Assembly (NCBI RefSeq): GCF_022024175.1 | Contig: NZ_CP091794.1 | Span: 3,286,001-3,350,000 of the forward strand | Direction: 5' to 3' | DNA from: Prevotella communis | Lineage (GTDB): Bacteria > Bacteroidota > Bacteroidia > Bacteroidales > Bacteroidaceae | DNA length: 64,000 nucleotides | Shown here: positions 44,878-54,602 of the stretch, piece after piece | Numbering within the stretch: the stretch's first letter is position 1 | How the letters are laid out: every line of letters starts with the position of its first letter | Position numbers and translations under genes: made by a program | Notes under the pieces: model-generated | Databases searched by the model: none | The model's input: only the letters and a program-made list of their open reading frames with translations | What the model was told of the DNA's origin: nothing

Positions 44878-45921
44878 TTATCTTTGTAAAGATAAAAGGC
44901 GGGCCTCAATATTATTCTGTGTTTTTTCACCTATTATTGCAATTATATTCCATATTGGTGTAAGCATCCAGTATATTATTGCACACGCAATTACTGTGAT
45001 TAAAGTTATTATAAACACGTTTAATAATACGAAGAAAATATTATCATTCAAATTATATAAATACATCACTGCAGGATTAATTAGGCTAAATAGGAATGTT
45101 CCATGAACCATATACATTGCCAATGATGACTTTCCTATTTTGTTAATAATGCGTGAATGAAAATTCAACTTACCAATAATAATATAAAAAACGATTGCAT
45201 TAATTAAAAGGACTGGACTGCAATAAGCAAAAAACACGCGCAACCAAATAGCATCTGCTATACGGCCAAAACCCATATAGGAAAAGACAGCAACGACTAA
45301 AGCATTGAAAAGGAGAAAAGCGCACAAAGTTTTATTAATATTTAACCCGTCCCACTTTGTCTTATAATATCTCAAAGTATCTCCTATTGTATAGAATAAC
45401 ATAAATGTAACCACATTTTTTCCGTCTTTCAATGACTCATCTGATCCTAACATTCCTATATATACACTCATATATAACAGCGCACCTAGCAAAAATATCC
45501 TATTTACGAGCGTAATGTCTTTAAGGAATTTGTTAATAACTGGCGACAAAAGATACAAAAATATGTATGTTCGGATAAACCAGAAAGGTGTATATGAAAG
45601 GAAGAATGGTAGTTTAACCAATGATTTTGCCCCCCCCAGGCCGTTGAAAGCATTAATAACTTGTTCTACCATGTATGGAATAGATAATATCAGTACCATA
45701 CCGGCTAATTTTACAAATCCTTTCACTGAAGCCCTTATTCCAAAATATCCACTAATGAAAACGAATATTGGAACTCCAATATGAAGAGGGAACCAAATAG
45801 CCTTATAGAACGATAGTCCAGAGGCAGGATATACTGCAAAATACAGAATATGATAGAATACTATCATAAACTGTGCTATAATTCTTAATAACTCAAATGA
45901 GCTTTGTCTTTCCTTATTCAT
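44878..45921 (-). CDS. Acyltransferase family 3 membrane protein (right locus)
   Basis: The 347-residue protein starts SFELLRIIAQFMIVFYHILYF with the conserved His, then FPLHIGVPIFVFISGYFGIR. About ten membrane helices follow. It should O-acylate a sugar of the right glycan. Its ATG abuts the flippase stop. Confidence 0.85.
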   Translation of the reverse strand: MNKERQSSFELLRIIAQFMIVFYHILYFAVYPASGLSFYKAIWFPLHIGVPIFVFISGYFGIRASVKGFVKLAGMVLILSIPYMVEQVINAFNGLGGAKSLVKLPFFLSYTPFWFIRTYIFLYLLSPVINKFLKDITLVNRIFLLGALLYMSVYIGMLGSDESLKDGKNVVTFMLFYTIGDTLRYYKTKWDGLNINKTLCAFLLFNALVVAVFSYMGFGRIADAIWLRVFFAYCSPVLLINAIVFYIIIGKLNFHSRIINKIGKSSLAMYMVHGTFLFSLINPAVMYLYNLNDNIFFVLLNVFIITLITVIACAIIYWMLTPIWNIIAIIGEKTQNNIEARLLSLQR

Positions 45922-47351
45922 TACAATCCTTTTGTTCTTATCATTATAGTTTTAAACAAATATCCCCATAAACCTTTTACACCTGTCAAATAGAAACTGG
46001 ATATGGATATTTTCATTTCTTTTATCTCTAACTGTACCCACTTCCAGAGGGTATAGAAGCTTCCAGAGACTGCTGGGCCTAAAAGTAAGGCCCATATTCC
46101 AATGGATGTGAATTGGAGTAATGCTATAGTTATGAGTATTTGTGCTGCAGAAGTGCTTAAGACAGCTACTGGTGAGGGTATGACATTGCGGGAACTCATC
46201 ATCATGGCAAATAGCTGAGCATTAGTCAAAATAATCAGATATATTAAATAAGAGGACATCAAACTTGTTGACGGCATGGTTGTTTCAGAGCCAATAATAT
46301 TTATAAGCCATGGGCATAGGATAATAATGGCGATTCCACCTAGAAGCAGAATTGAAATCATTAGGGCTATTGATAACGATGATTTCTTGATGAAGACTTC
46401 ATGTTCACTTCGTAACCTTAATTTACAATATTCTGGATAGTAAGATAAACCCATATTTGATGCTAAACCTTGGACAACTCCGAACAATTGTGTCATCAAC
46501 CCCCATTGAGCTGTTGCAGCCAGCGGCAAATATGCCCCAGCTATAAAAGTACTCCCTTGTGTTCCGATATAATGTCCTATTGTATTCGTTCCACTTTTTT
46601 TTGCTGTCACCCATATATCACTCAAAGCAGACAACACTTCTTTTTTTTCTGTATGAACTAATGGTAAGTTTTCAACCATCTCCTTAGTGTAAAACTTGCG
46701 ATAACTATAATATCGCGCTATAAATGGAGACACTAGATTTGCGATAACTACACTCATTAGGCCAAACTCTGAATAGATGAGTGCAAAACAAATAATTATG
46801 TATGCAACTCGGGAATAGATAGATGCCATTTTTTGCTCCTTTACTAATCCCGCTCCCATCAATAAAGAATTGTAATAGAGAAAGTAAAGATTAAAATAAA
46901 CACTTATCGAGAAAAATAACCATATTGATAGAGAATTTTCCACATTTGTAAATCCTTCTGTAACTCGGTACATGTATAACGAGCCTATTGTCAACAAAAG
47001 TCCCAGTACACCCAAAGATAGTCTTCTATATAAGTATTTTGATGCATCTATTATAGTTTTCAATAATTTATAATCTATTTCTTTTCCCTGATCCACCTTT
47101 TCTATCTCACCTCTAAATATCTTTCTTGCTCCGCTTAATACATAAGTAACGTTTCTTCCTATTTGGCCAGAGAATCCGAAATCTGCCATTTGGGCTAAGG
47201 CTCCTACAGACAGCATGACATAGTTCATGCCTATTTCCGATGCACTAAGCTTATGTAGGATTACAGGTAATACTATTACACCTGTTCCATACTGGAATAT
47301 TTGTGCAATATATCCAAAGACGATATCCTTCTTTGTTACTTTTACTTCCAT
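45921..47351 (-). CDS. wzx: Wzx-type flippase (right locus)
   Basis: A 476-residue MOP-family protein with 12-14 membrane segments. It begins DIVFGYIAQIFQYGTGVIVL, PVILHKLSASEIGMNYVML and has MADFGFSGQIGRNVTYVLSG. It differs strongly from the left flippase, as expected if the two export different repeat units. Confidence 0.87.
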   Translation of the reverse strand: MEVKVTKKDIVFGYIAQIFQYGTGVIVLPVILHKLSASEIGMNYVMLSVGALAQMADFGFSGQIGRNVTYVLSGARKIFRGEIEKVDQGKEIDYKLLKTIIDASKYLYRRLSLGVLGLLLTIGSLYMYRVTEGFTNVENSLSIWLFFSISVYFNLYFLYYNSLLMGAGLVKEQKMASIYSRVAYIIICFALIYSEFGLMSVVIANLVSPFIARYYSYRKFYTKEMVENLPLVHTEKKEVLSALSDIWVTAKKSGTNTIGHYIGTQGSTFIAGAYLPLAATAQWGLMTQLFGVVQGLASNMGLSYYPEYCKLRLRSEHEVFIKKSSLSIALMISILLLGGIAIIILCPWLINIIGSETTMPSTSLMSSYLIYLIILTNAQLFAMMMSSRNVIPSPVAVLSTSAAQILITIALLQFTSIGIWALLLGPAVSGSFYTLWKWVQLEIKEMKISISSFYLTGVKGLWGYLFKTIMIRTKGL

Positions 47352-48323
47352 TTAGCCCAAAAGACTATTAATAATGCTTAGTAATTTGTGTTTAACTCGA
47401 TATAGGAATAAACTTCCCGGCACATATAGATAGAAATAAAATATCAGTTTTTCACCCTTTGTTAAGTATTTGTTCATCTGTCGTCGCACATCGATTGTAC
47501 GATAATATTCTCTGTGTCTCGCTACGCCAAAAAGATATTTGGGAACGTCTTTTCTTAGTTTAACATTCCATTTTCTATACACTCCAGGAGAGTAACTATC
47601 CATATCATGAAATATTTCGCTTAAACTACCAATAAGATATTGAGGCCAATATTTCTCCCAAGTTTTTGAAGGATTACGCTGTATTACCAAAGGGAAATAA
47701 TAGTACAAACACTTTTGCGAGGATAACAAAATCCCAAAGTACATTTGAGCAAAAAACCTATAGCCATAATATTTATCATCAAAAAAAGATTTTCCGATAG
47801 TTAATACATCTTTTTTAAAAATGATACTTGAAATAAAATTAGGTTTTTCCATTACACGTAATGCAAATTCGTGTGGTGTTAGTGTTTGAGACGCATTTCC
47901 TGTATATATGGGATCAACAAGTCTGTTATTTGTACATTCTGCATCACCTGAAAGCCTATTCCAATGAAGTGCCACATAGTTTTCTTCGCTTTTTAGTAAT
48001 GGCATTATATCTTCAATGAAATTTGGCGATAGTATATCATCATCTCCCATCAGATAAAGATACTTTCCATTCGCATTATCTGCAATCCATACAGCGTTTT
48101 GTTCTGGCCCCACATTCGTTTCTTGACACTTGTATATTACAGGGACATTGTATTCTTTTGATGCCTCTTCTACAACCTTTTTTGTTTCGTCTTCCGAAGC
48201 ATTATCCGCAACAATTACTTCTACATCATCTAGATAACTACGCAATTGCGGAAATAATGCATCCAGATTCTCTTTTAAAAAGGCCTGTCTATTGTATGTC
48301 GGTATTCCTATTGTTAAAAGCAT
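47352..48323 (-). CDS. GT2 glycosyltransferase
   Basis: The 323-residue protein has LLTIGIPTYNRQAFLKENLD, VEVIVADNASEDETKKVV, ETNVGPEQNAVWIADNANGK and YLMGDDDILSP with the metal-binding D-D-D. The C-terminus is basic and hydrophobic. Specificity unknown. It overlaps the end of the transketolase-like gene by ten bases. Confidence 0.83.
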   Translation of the reverse strand: MLLTIGIPTYNRQAFLKENLDALFPQLRSYLDDVEVIVADNASEDETKKVVEEASKEYNVPVIYKCQETNVGPEQNAVWIADNANGKYLYLMGDDDILSPNFIEDIMPLLKSEENYVALHWNRLSGDAECTNNRLVDPIYTGNASQTLTPHEFALRVMEKPNFISSIIFKKDVLTIGKSFFDDKYYGYRFFAQMYFGILLSSQKCLYYYFPLVIQRNPSKTWEKYWPQYLIGSLSEIFHDMDSYSPGVYRKWNVKLRKDVPKYLFGVARHREYYRTIDVRRQMNKYLTKGEKLIFYFYLYVPGSLFLYRVKHKLLSIINSLLG

Positions 48324-50071
48324 ATTGTTTTAATTATGTCAATTATATTCTCCTTCGTCAAACCATTCCTCTCAAGTAGTTGAGCAGCTTTTATTCCATC
48401 CGTGAATTCCTTCTTTAAACCAAGGTTCACAACTCTCATCGTAAATGTACTATAATAAGCAGCTATCTTCTGACCATAGCCACCTTCAATAATACCATCT
48501 TCCAGAGTAATTACCAAGTTGTGATCTTTTTTTAGCGTCTCTAATAGTTCAGAATCAACACCAGTAATATATCGAGGATTAACTACCGTTGGAGTAAATC
48601 CAAATTCTTCTTCAATTGCAGTTGCGAACTCCTCTCCCATTTGATAGAAGTCGCCAAGTGCAAACAACGCGACCTTCTCTCCTTTTTGGGTAACCGAAGA
48701 TTTGTTTAATTTACTATAATCCTTCTCCACAGGTTTATCTGTATGAACTAACTTATTACATGGAATACGAATCGCAACAGGATGCTCATTCTGCTCAATA
48801 CTCCAATCAAGCATTGCTAGGTATTCCTCGCAGTTCGTAGGTGCCAGGAATACCAAATTGGGAATATTGGACATCATAGCTATGTCAAAGAATCCTATAT
48901 GAGTTTCATCGGTGTCACCCCAGATAGAACCATTACGTATCAGTAATGTCGCTGGACATTTATTTATGCATAAATCATGGAGTATCTGATCGTATGCCCG
49001 CTGATAGAAAGTAGATAAGGAAACGACAATAGGCTTTCCACCATTTTTAGCAACACCCGCTGCCATTGTAACAGCGTGTTCTTCTGCAATACCAACATCA
49101 ATGAACTGATTCCCCAACTTTTGCCTTATATCTGCATTAAAACCACATGACATCGGAACAGCCGGAGTGATAACACAGATAGACGGATCTTTTTCCATCT
49201 TCTTCAACAGAAAATCACGAACGGTAAAGCCATAGTTCTCACCTACACCTTGTCCTTTCTTTTGACCAGTTTCTATATCAAAGGGGGCGTGAAAATGCCA
49301 TCCCTCGCGATTATCCTCTGCAATTGTATAGCCTTTTCCTTTTACAGTCCGAATATGAACAACGACAGGAACAGGTGTATTTTTTACCTTATTGAACGCT
49401 TCAATTAAAGAAGAGATGTCGTTACCGTCCTCAACATAGCTATACTGATATCCTAATGACTTAAAATAGTTATCACTTGCTTCACCTTTAGTATCTCTCA
49501 ACTTTCTTAAATATTGAGTTAAAGCTCCGTGAGGTTCAGCTATAGCCATATCGTTGTCATTAACAATGACTATAAGATTTTTCCTCATTTCACCTCCGAC
49601 ATTGAGCCCCTCAAATGCCAAGCCACCACTAAGAGATCCGTCTCCAATGAAAGCAATTATATTTTCTTTGCCGCCTTTCAGGTCACGACCACGAGCCAAT
49701 CCGCACGCCAAACTTATTGACGTAGAGGTATGACCTACAGAGAAAAAGTCATGTTCGCTTTCTCTTGGTTGCGTGAAACCAGATACATCCCACTTAGGTT
49801 CTTCATTTAAATAAGCGTCTTTACGTCCTGTGAGTATCTTATGTGTATAACTCTGGTGAGAAACGTCAAAAACAATCTTATCTACAGGAGAGTTAAATAC
49901 ATAATGAAGAGCAATAGTAGCTTCGACCACACCTAGGTTAGGTCCAAAATGTCCACCGCTGATACTCATCTTGTGCATGAGCAGATTTCTTATTTCAGAA
50001 GCTAAAGTCTCTAATTCTTGTATCGAGAGGCCTTTTATATCCTTTGGGCTATTTATTCTATCTAATATCAT
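48314..50071 (-). CDS. DXS/transketolase-like TPP enzyme of the sugar-branching group
   Basis: The ATG at 50071 is chosen; 50104 would overlap the SDR gene. The protein resembles 1-deoxy-D-xylulose-5-phosphate synthase throughout: MSISGGHFGPNLGVVEATIA, IVFDVSHQSYTHKILTGR, the TPP motif FIGDGSLSGGLAFEGLNVGG, HFHAPFDIETG, and C-terminal VDVGIAEEHAVTMAAGVAK-type sequence. It is 585 residues, shorter than housekeeping DXS, and differs at normally fixed sites (V-S-H-Q-S-Y for V-G-H-Q-A-Y). In the middle of a dideoxy-sugar cluster it probably adds or makes a two-carbon unit rather than isoprenoid precursor. Confidence 0.75.
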   Translation of the reverse strand: MILDRINSPKDIKGLSIQELETLASEIRNLLMHKMSISGGHFGPNLGVVEATIALHYVFNSPVDKIVFDVSHQSYTHKILTGRKDAYLNEEPKWDVSGFTQPRESEHDFFSVGHTSTSISLACGLARGRDLKGGKENIIAFIGDGSLSGGLAFEGLNVGGEMRKNLIVIVNDNDMAIAEPHGALTQYLRKLRDTKGEASDNYFKSLGYQYSYVEDGNDISSLIEAFNKVKNTPVPVVVHIRTVKGKGYTIAEDNREGWHFHAPFDIETGQKKGQGVGENYGFTVRDFLLKKMEKDPSICVITPAVPMSCGFNADIRQKLGNQFIDVGIAEEHAVTMAAGVAKNGGKPIVVSLSTFYQRAYDQILHDLCINKCPATLLIRNGSIWGDTDETHIGFFDIAMMSNIPNLVFLAPTNCEEYLAMLDWSIEQNEHPVAIRIPCNKLVHTDKPVEKDYSKLNKSSVTQKGEKVALFALGDFYQMGEEFATAIEEEFGFTPTVVNPRYITGVDSELLETLKKDHNLVITLEDGIIEGGYGQKIAAYYSTFTMRVVNLGLKKEFTDGIKAAQLLERNGLTKENIIDIIKTICF

Positions 50072-50081
50072 ATTTGAATAA

Positions 50082-50816
50082 TTACAATGATTGTCCGCCA
50101 TCAATTGTTACGATTGCACCATTTACAAAACTTGCATCATCTGAAACCAAGAAATTAGCAACGGTAGCAACTTCTTCGGGTTGTCCGACTCTTCCCATAG
50201 GTATCATACCAATGAAGCGTCCCTCATCAAAGTTCTTGAATATTGGTGTCTGAATTACGCCAGGACAGATTGCATTTACCCTAATATGCGAACCATATTT
50301 CTTAGCAAGCATTTGGGTCGCCTTTATTACGGCTGACTTTGATGCTCCATAAGCATAACTCTGGCCGCTTGTATATGATTGCAAACCAGCAACTGATGCA
50401 TTATTCAGTACTACACTTCCTTTTCCCATCAAAGGCATCATCGCTTTGGTAACCATCAACATTCCCGTCACATTAGTATCCATTACAGAAGCAACATCAT
50501 TTCTTTCCAATGTCTCAAGAGGCGGCATTACCGGAAAGACTCCAGCATTATTAAAAAGGATGTCCAGTCTGCCAAAACGTTCTTTAATAAAACGAGCGCA
50601 TTCTTCTATTGATTTGTCATCCTGAACATTTAGCTCACAGAAAACAGAGCCACCTCCATTTTGACTTATACGATTGACAACGCTCTCACCTCTTTCTCTA
50701 TTTCGACCCGCTACTATTACTGTTGCTCCAGCCTGAGCGAAGCGTACCGCAGATGCCTCTCCCATTCCAGAAGTAGCACCCGTCACTAAAGCTATTTTAT
50801 TTGTAAGATTATTCAT
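50082..50816 (-). CDS. SDR-family oxidoreductase
   Basis: The 244-residue classical SDR has IALVTGATSGMGEASAVRFA, LFNNAGVFPV, NNASVAGLQSYTSGQSYAYG and the Y-x-x-x-K in YGASKSAV, ending SFVNGAIVTIDGGQSL. It lies between two TPP enzymes, so it may reduce a keto group made by them, as YerI does in yersiniose synthesis. The exact substrate is unknown. Confidence 0.82.
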   Translation of the reverse strand: MNNLTNKIALVTGATSGMGEASAVRFAQAGATVIVAGRNRERGESVVNRISQNGGGSVFCELNVQDDKSIEECARFIKERFGRLDILFNNAGVFPVMPPLETLERNDVASVMDTNVTGMLMVTKAMMPLMGKGSVVLNNASVAGLQSYTSGQSYAYGASKSAVIKATQMLAKKYGSHIRVNAICPGVIQTPIFKNFDEGRFIGMIPMGRVGQPEEVATVANFLVSDDASFVNGAIVTIDGGQSL

Positions 50817-50819
50817 TAT

Positions 50820-52502
50820 CTACAATTCATTTAAAGTCTGATATCTTGTTCCCTCTAACTCAGGAACCATATCCTGAGGAGCTCGCCCAAGAGGTAATTT
50901 TGGAGATAGTTTCAAATTATCATCAATAATTAAATTGACTAACAGGGGCTTTGAAAAATCTATTGTTCCAGAATAAATATCATTACCAGAATTCACTTCT
51001 ACATACGTAATACCATAAGTGTCTGCTAATTTCTGCAGATTAGGAATGCCATATCCACTATCAAAAGTCGAATGAATCACATGCCCCTGGTATGCAGCAA
51101 CCTCCTTATCTCTAATCATTCCAGATACATGATTATTCATTACGACTATAACAATTGGAAGATTATGTTGTGAAATATACTGTAATTCCTGAACATTCAT
51201 CTGGAATCCTTGGTCACCTATAAAACAAAGTACAGGATGGCCTGTTGCATAATGAGCTCCAATCGACTTTGTCACCGAACACCCAAGAGAAGCAAAGGAT
51301 TTAGAATAAAGAACTTGTTTATTGTAAGCTGTGTGTGCGCATGCTCTTGAAATCCAGAACTCATTATTCCCCACATCGTTTAGAACAATTGTATTCTTTG
51401 GTGCGTTCTTAAGAAACGAATCTACCAGCTTTACGGTCTCATTGACATCTTCATCCCAAAGATCTTTCTTTATGATTTCGCAAACGCTTAGCCATTCATC
51501 AAAATCTGACACAACATATTCTGCTTGCGCCAAAGATGGTAATAAAGCTGTCAAATCTGCTTCAACCTTTATAGAATTGGGAATCTCCTTACCTAATTCT
51601 GAATTGTCAATATCGAAACGAACAATCTTTGCTTGATAAGGTATTCCTTTATAGCTCTGTGACGTAAGTGGAAAATTAAGCCTGTTGCCTAAAGAGATGA
51701 TTAAATCTGTCTTTGAAAGGATAAAATTAGCATAGCGTACTCCAAATCCTCCAATATAACCATAATAATACGGAGAATCTGCAATAGAGTGATGTGCATA
51801 CCGGCTTGAGAGTACTGGAACCTTAACCTTTTCTACAAATTGCTTTAGTTGCTCGGCTGTTTTAGTTTGATTGATACCGTCGCCTATAAGAATAACAGGT
51901 CGTTTAGAATTTATAAGTTCAGAGTTTATTATCTCAATTATCTTTGAATATTCTTCGGAGACCTTTTTCTCTTTCAATTTTGAATTTGCATCTACCACTT
52001 CTTTTTTCCACAACGAAGATGCAATATCAAGAAAGACGGGACCTTTTCTACCTGCCAGAGCAATTGAACAGGCTTCGTTTACAGATCCGGCAAAATCTTC
52101 TATAGAATCAATTCGTTTAGCGTACTTAGTTACATTCTTAACCATAGCACAAGTATCTATCTCCTGATTAGACTGTAATCTAACAGAAGGGTTCAATGCT
52201 GCACTATGTGCTGTTATGAAAAGGACCGGAATGGAGTCACAATATGCATCTGCAATACAAGTTATCATGTTGGTAAAGCCTGGGCCTCGAGTTGCATATG
52301 CTACACCTAACTTACCAGAAGCCTGAGCATAACCTGCTGCTGCAAAGCCTGCAGCTTGCTCATGATAGCTAAGGTGAGCCTCAATACCTTCTCTCCTGTC
52401 AATGGCATATATAAAATCAAGTATGACACCTCCTGGAATACCAAAAGCATCAGTAACCTGATTCTGTACAAGGATGTCAACTAAGTAGTCTGAAGCTGTC
52501 AT
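50820..52502 (-). CDS. Acetolactate-synthase-like TPP enzyme (YerE-like candidate)
   Basis: The 560-residue protein has the ALS/TPP fold: GIPGGVILDFIYAI, YHEQAAGFAAAGYAQASG with the catalytic Glu, RGPGFTNMITCIADAY, and the TPP motif FIGDQGFQMNVQELQYISQH with VVMNNH. In yersiniose synthesis YerE, of this family, moves an acetyl unit from pyruvate to CDP-4-keto-3,6-dideoxyglucose. It sits beside rfbF-rfbH-rfbG, which make that sugar. A role in making a precursor acid cannot be ruled out. Confidence 0.8.
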   Translation of the reverse strand: MTASDYLVDILVQNQVTDAFGIPGGVILDFIYAIDRREGIEAHLSYHEQAAGFAAAGYAQASGKLGVAYATRGPGFTNMITCIADAYCDSIPVLFITAHSAALNPSVRLQSNQEIDTCAMVKNVTKYAKRIDSIEDFAGSVNEACSIALAGRKGPVFLDIASSLWKKEVVDANSKLKEKKVSEEYSKIIEIINSELINSKRPVILIGDGINQTKTAEQLKQFVEKVKVPVLSSRYAHHSIADSPYYYGYIGGFGVRYANFILSKTDLIISLGNRLNFPLTSQSYKGIPYQAKIVRFDIDNSELGKEIPNSIKVEADLTALLPSLAQAEYVVSDFDEWLSVCEIIKKDLWDEDVNETVKLVDSFLKNAPKNTIVLNDVGNNEFWISRACAHTAYNKQVLYSKSFASLGCSVTKSIGAHYATGHPVLCFIGDQGFQMNVQELQYISQHNLPIVIVVMNNHVSGMIRDKEVAAYQGHVIHSTFDSGYGIPNLQKLADTYGITYVEVNSGNDIYSGTIDFSKPLLVNLIIDDNLKLSPKLPLGRAPQDMVPELEGTRYQTLNEL

Positions 52503-52503
52503 A

Positions 52504-53511
52504 CTAACACTCTTCTATCATTTTATCACACAATTCCTTCTCAAAACGGATCCCTGTCCCCTCTTGTTCCATACGTTTAAAGATTCGAGCCATCTTTTCA
52601 ATATCAACCTTCTTCTCAAGGAGATAGTTAACAATGCTATGATTCCTCCCTGTTGTTGCAGCTAAAAAATATGGATATGAATAACCCCAAATTTCTGATT
52701 CAGGAATCTGCTTCTTGATTGGCTCAATAAAACGGTTCGCAACTTTGCAGATAGGATCCAAATCAAATGTGTAACCCTGTTGATTGAGATAATTCATAAA
52801 CAGCTCTATACTAAGGTTACCAGCTCCACGACCGATGCCTAACACGGAAGCATCAAGAATCAGGTCATGCTCATACCCTTGCTCACAGAAAGTGACAGCA
52901 TTGGTCATTGCCTGCTGCATATTGTTATGGGCATGGAAACCAAAGCGAATATCTGAAGCCAATCTTTTATCGTATATTTCAGCATACTTCAACATTTTAT
53001 CTCTGTTGAAAGTTCCAAAAGAGTCAACAAGATAAACAGCATAGGGATGTACATCATTGAACATCTTAACAATATCACCAATCTCTGACAAGTCATATTG
53101 TTCGGTTCTTGCTAATTGGACACCAACTTGATATCCTTTATTTACAAGTTTACGGCAATATTCTACGCCCTCTTCAAGATTACGTTTCCAAAATATGACA
53201 CGAATCATCTCGGTGGTGTCTGCTGAGCATACTGGAAAAAAATCTGCAGAATAGCCTTCAGCATAGGTCATTACAGACAGTTTTGCACCTCGCTTTAGAT
53301 TTCCAAATACTTTCATCAGATTCTCCATGGAGCTGAATCTCACAACTCCATCCATATCTTGATGAGGGCCAATAAAACCTACTTCAACGAACTTTGCTCC
53401 AGAATACGAAACAAGTTCTGTGATGGCACGTGCATTATCAAAGCCAAACGCCCATTCATTTACATAACCGCCATCTCGAAGGGTACAGTCTAAAATCTCT
53501 ATTGATTTCAT
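52504..53511 (-). CDS. HMG-CoA-lyase-like aldolase (DRE-TIM family)
   Basis: The 335-residue protein starts IEILDCTLRDGGYVNEWAFG; T-L-R-D-G-G-Y is the metal-binding signature of 4-hydroxy-2-oxovalerate aldolase-like enzymes. FGFHAHNNMQQAM (second metal motif) and LGIGRGAGNLSIEL follow. There is no DmpF-type dehydrogenase partner. Bacteroidales and Leptospira loci carry this gene with an ALS-like enzyme and rfbFGH. It may form or cleave a short keto acid used by the TPP enzymes. Confidence 0.8.
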   Translation of the reverse strand: MKSIEILDCTLRDGGYVNEWAFGFDNARAITELVSYSGAKFVEVGFIGPHQDMDGVVRFSSMENLMKVFGNLKRGAKLSVMTYAEGYSADFFPVCSADTTEMIRVIFWKRNLEEGVEYCRKLVNKGYQVGVQLARTEQYDLSEIGDIVKMFNDVHPYAVYLVDSFGTFNRDKMLKYAEIYDKRLASDIRFGFHAHNNMQQAMTNAVTFCEQGYEHDLILDASVLGIGRGAGNLSIELFMNYLNQQGYTFDLDPICKVANRFIEPIKKQIPESEIWGYSYPYFLAATTGRNHSIVNYLLEKKVDIEKMARIFKRMEQEGTGIRFEKELCDKMIEEC

Positions 53512-53515
53512 ATTA

Positions 53516-54601
53516 TCATTGCTCTGAGATAAAAGTTTCTATCTCACTTACACAAATATTATAAATACTCTCATTTTTATATCTCTTGTACCAGTCCGAT
53601 GTAAGTATTGCACAATTCCTCGCATTCAAACGAGGTTTCCAGCCCAAACGGGTCTTTGCTTTGGTGATATCCAGCATCAACAAATTGGCCTCATGGAGTG
53701 CATTGGGATCTGACACATCCTTCAGCTCGCCATATCCAAAGTTTTCAATCATGGCAGTTGCAACTTCCCATACGGTAAGCACAGATTCCTGTTCTGGTCC
53801 AAAGTTCCAGCCTTCACAATACTCTGTAGGGTGCCCCCACATCTTCTGAGCAAGGAGCATATAACCACTCAGCGGCTCTAGCACATGTTCCCAAGGGCGC
53901 ACAGCCTTTGGCGAGCGAATCTCAATGGGCTTTCCAGCCTCCAGAGCACGGATGCAGTCAGGGATAATACGGTCTTTTGCCCAGTCACCACCACCAATCA
54001 CATTGCCGGCACGAACGCTGGCCAGACTTACATGGTGTTTCTTGCCGTAATCTTCAGGATTGAAGAAACTCCTTCGCCAGCTCTGTATGGCTATTTCACA
54101 AGCGCCTTTTGATGAGCTATAGGGATCATAACCACCAAACGGATCATCCTCTTTATAGCCGGTCATCTGTTCCTTATTGTCATAGCATTTGTCAGTGGTA
54201 ATCATGACTCCTACCTTAACACTATCAGTTGCACGGATGGCTTCCATAATGTTGATGGTGCCCATCACATTGGTCTGGTAGGTTTCTACTGGTATCTCGT
54301 AACTAAGGCGTACCAGAGGTTGTGCAGCCAAGTGGAAGACAATCTCCGGCTGATATTGACGGAAGATTTCTTTCATCTTCTCGCCATCACGAATATCTGC
54401 ACGGATGTCTGCATTAATCTTCTTACCAATTCCAGAGAGCACAAAGTTGTCTTTCTCAGAATAAGGTTCCAGACCTACGCCAACAACCTCTGCACCCAGT
54501 TCGTGTAGCCAGATGGAGAGCCAGCTACCCTTGAAACCGGTGTGACCGGTTACAAGGACGCGTTTGCCTTTATAGAAATTATTGAATACGTCTATGTTCA
54601 T
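53516..54601 (-). CDS. rfbG: CDP-glucose 4,6-dehydratase
   Basis: Converts CDP-D-glucose to CDP-4-keto-6-deoxy-D-glucose. The extended SDR has VLVTGHTGFKGSWLSIWLHE, VGVGLEPYSEKDN, FHLAAQPLVRLSY, ITTDKCYDN and the Y-x-x-x-K of DPYSSSKGACEIA, with RAGNVIGGGDWAKDRIIPD. The start at 54601 directly follows the rfbH stop; an ATG at 54613 is possible. The order is rfbF-rfbH-rfbG. Confidence 0.93.
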   Translation of the reverse strand: MNIDVFNNFYKGKRVLVTGHTGFKGSWLSIWLHELGAEVVGVGLEPYSEKDNFVLSGIGKKINADIRADIRDGEKMKEIFRQYQPEIVFHLAAQPLVRLSYEIPVETYQTNVMGTINIMEAIRATDSVKVGVMITTDKCYDNKEQMTGYKEDDPFGGYDPYSSSKGACEIAIQSWRRSFFNPEDYGKKHHVSLASVRAGNVIGGGDWAKDRIIPDCIRALEAGKPIEIRSPKAVRPWEHVLEPLSGYMLLAQKMWGHPTEYCEGWNFGPEQESVLTVWEVATAMIENFGYGELKDVSDPNALHEANLLMLDITKAKTRLGWKPRLNARNCAILTSDWYKRYKNESIYNICVSEIETFISEQ

Positions 54602-54602
54602 A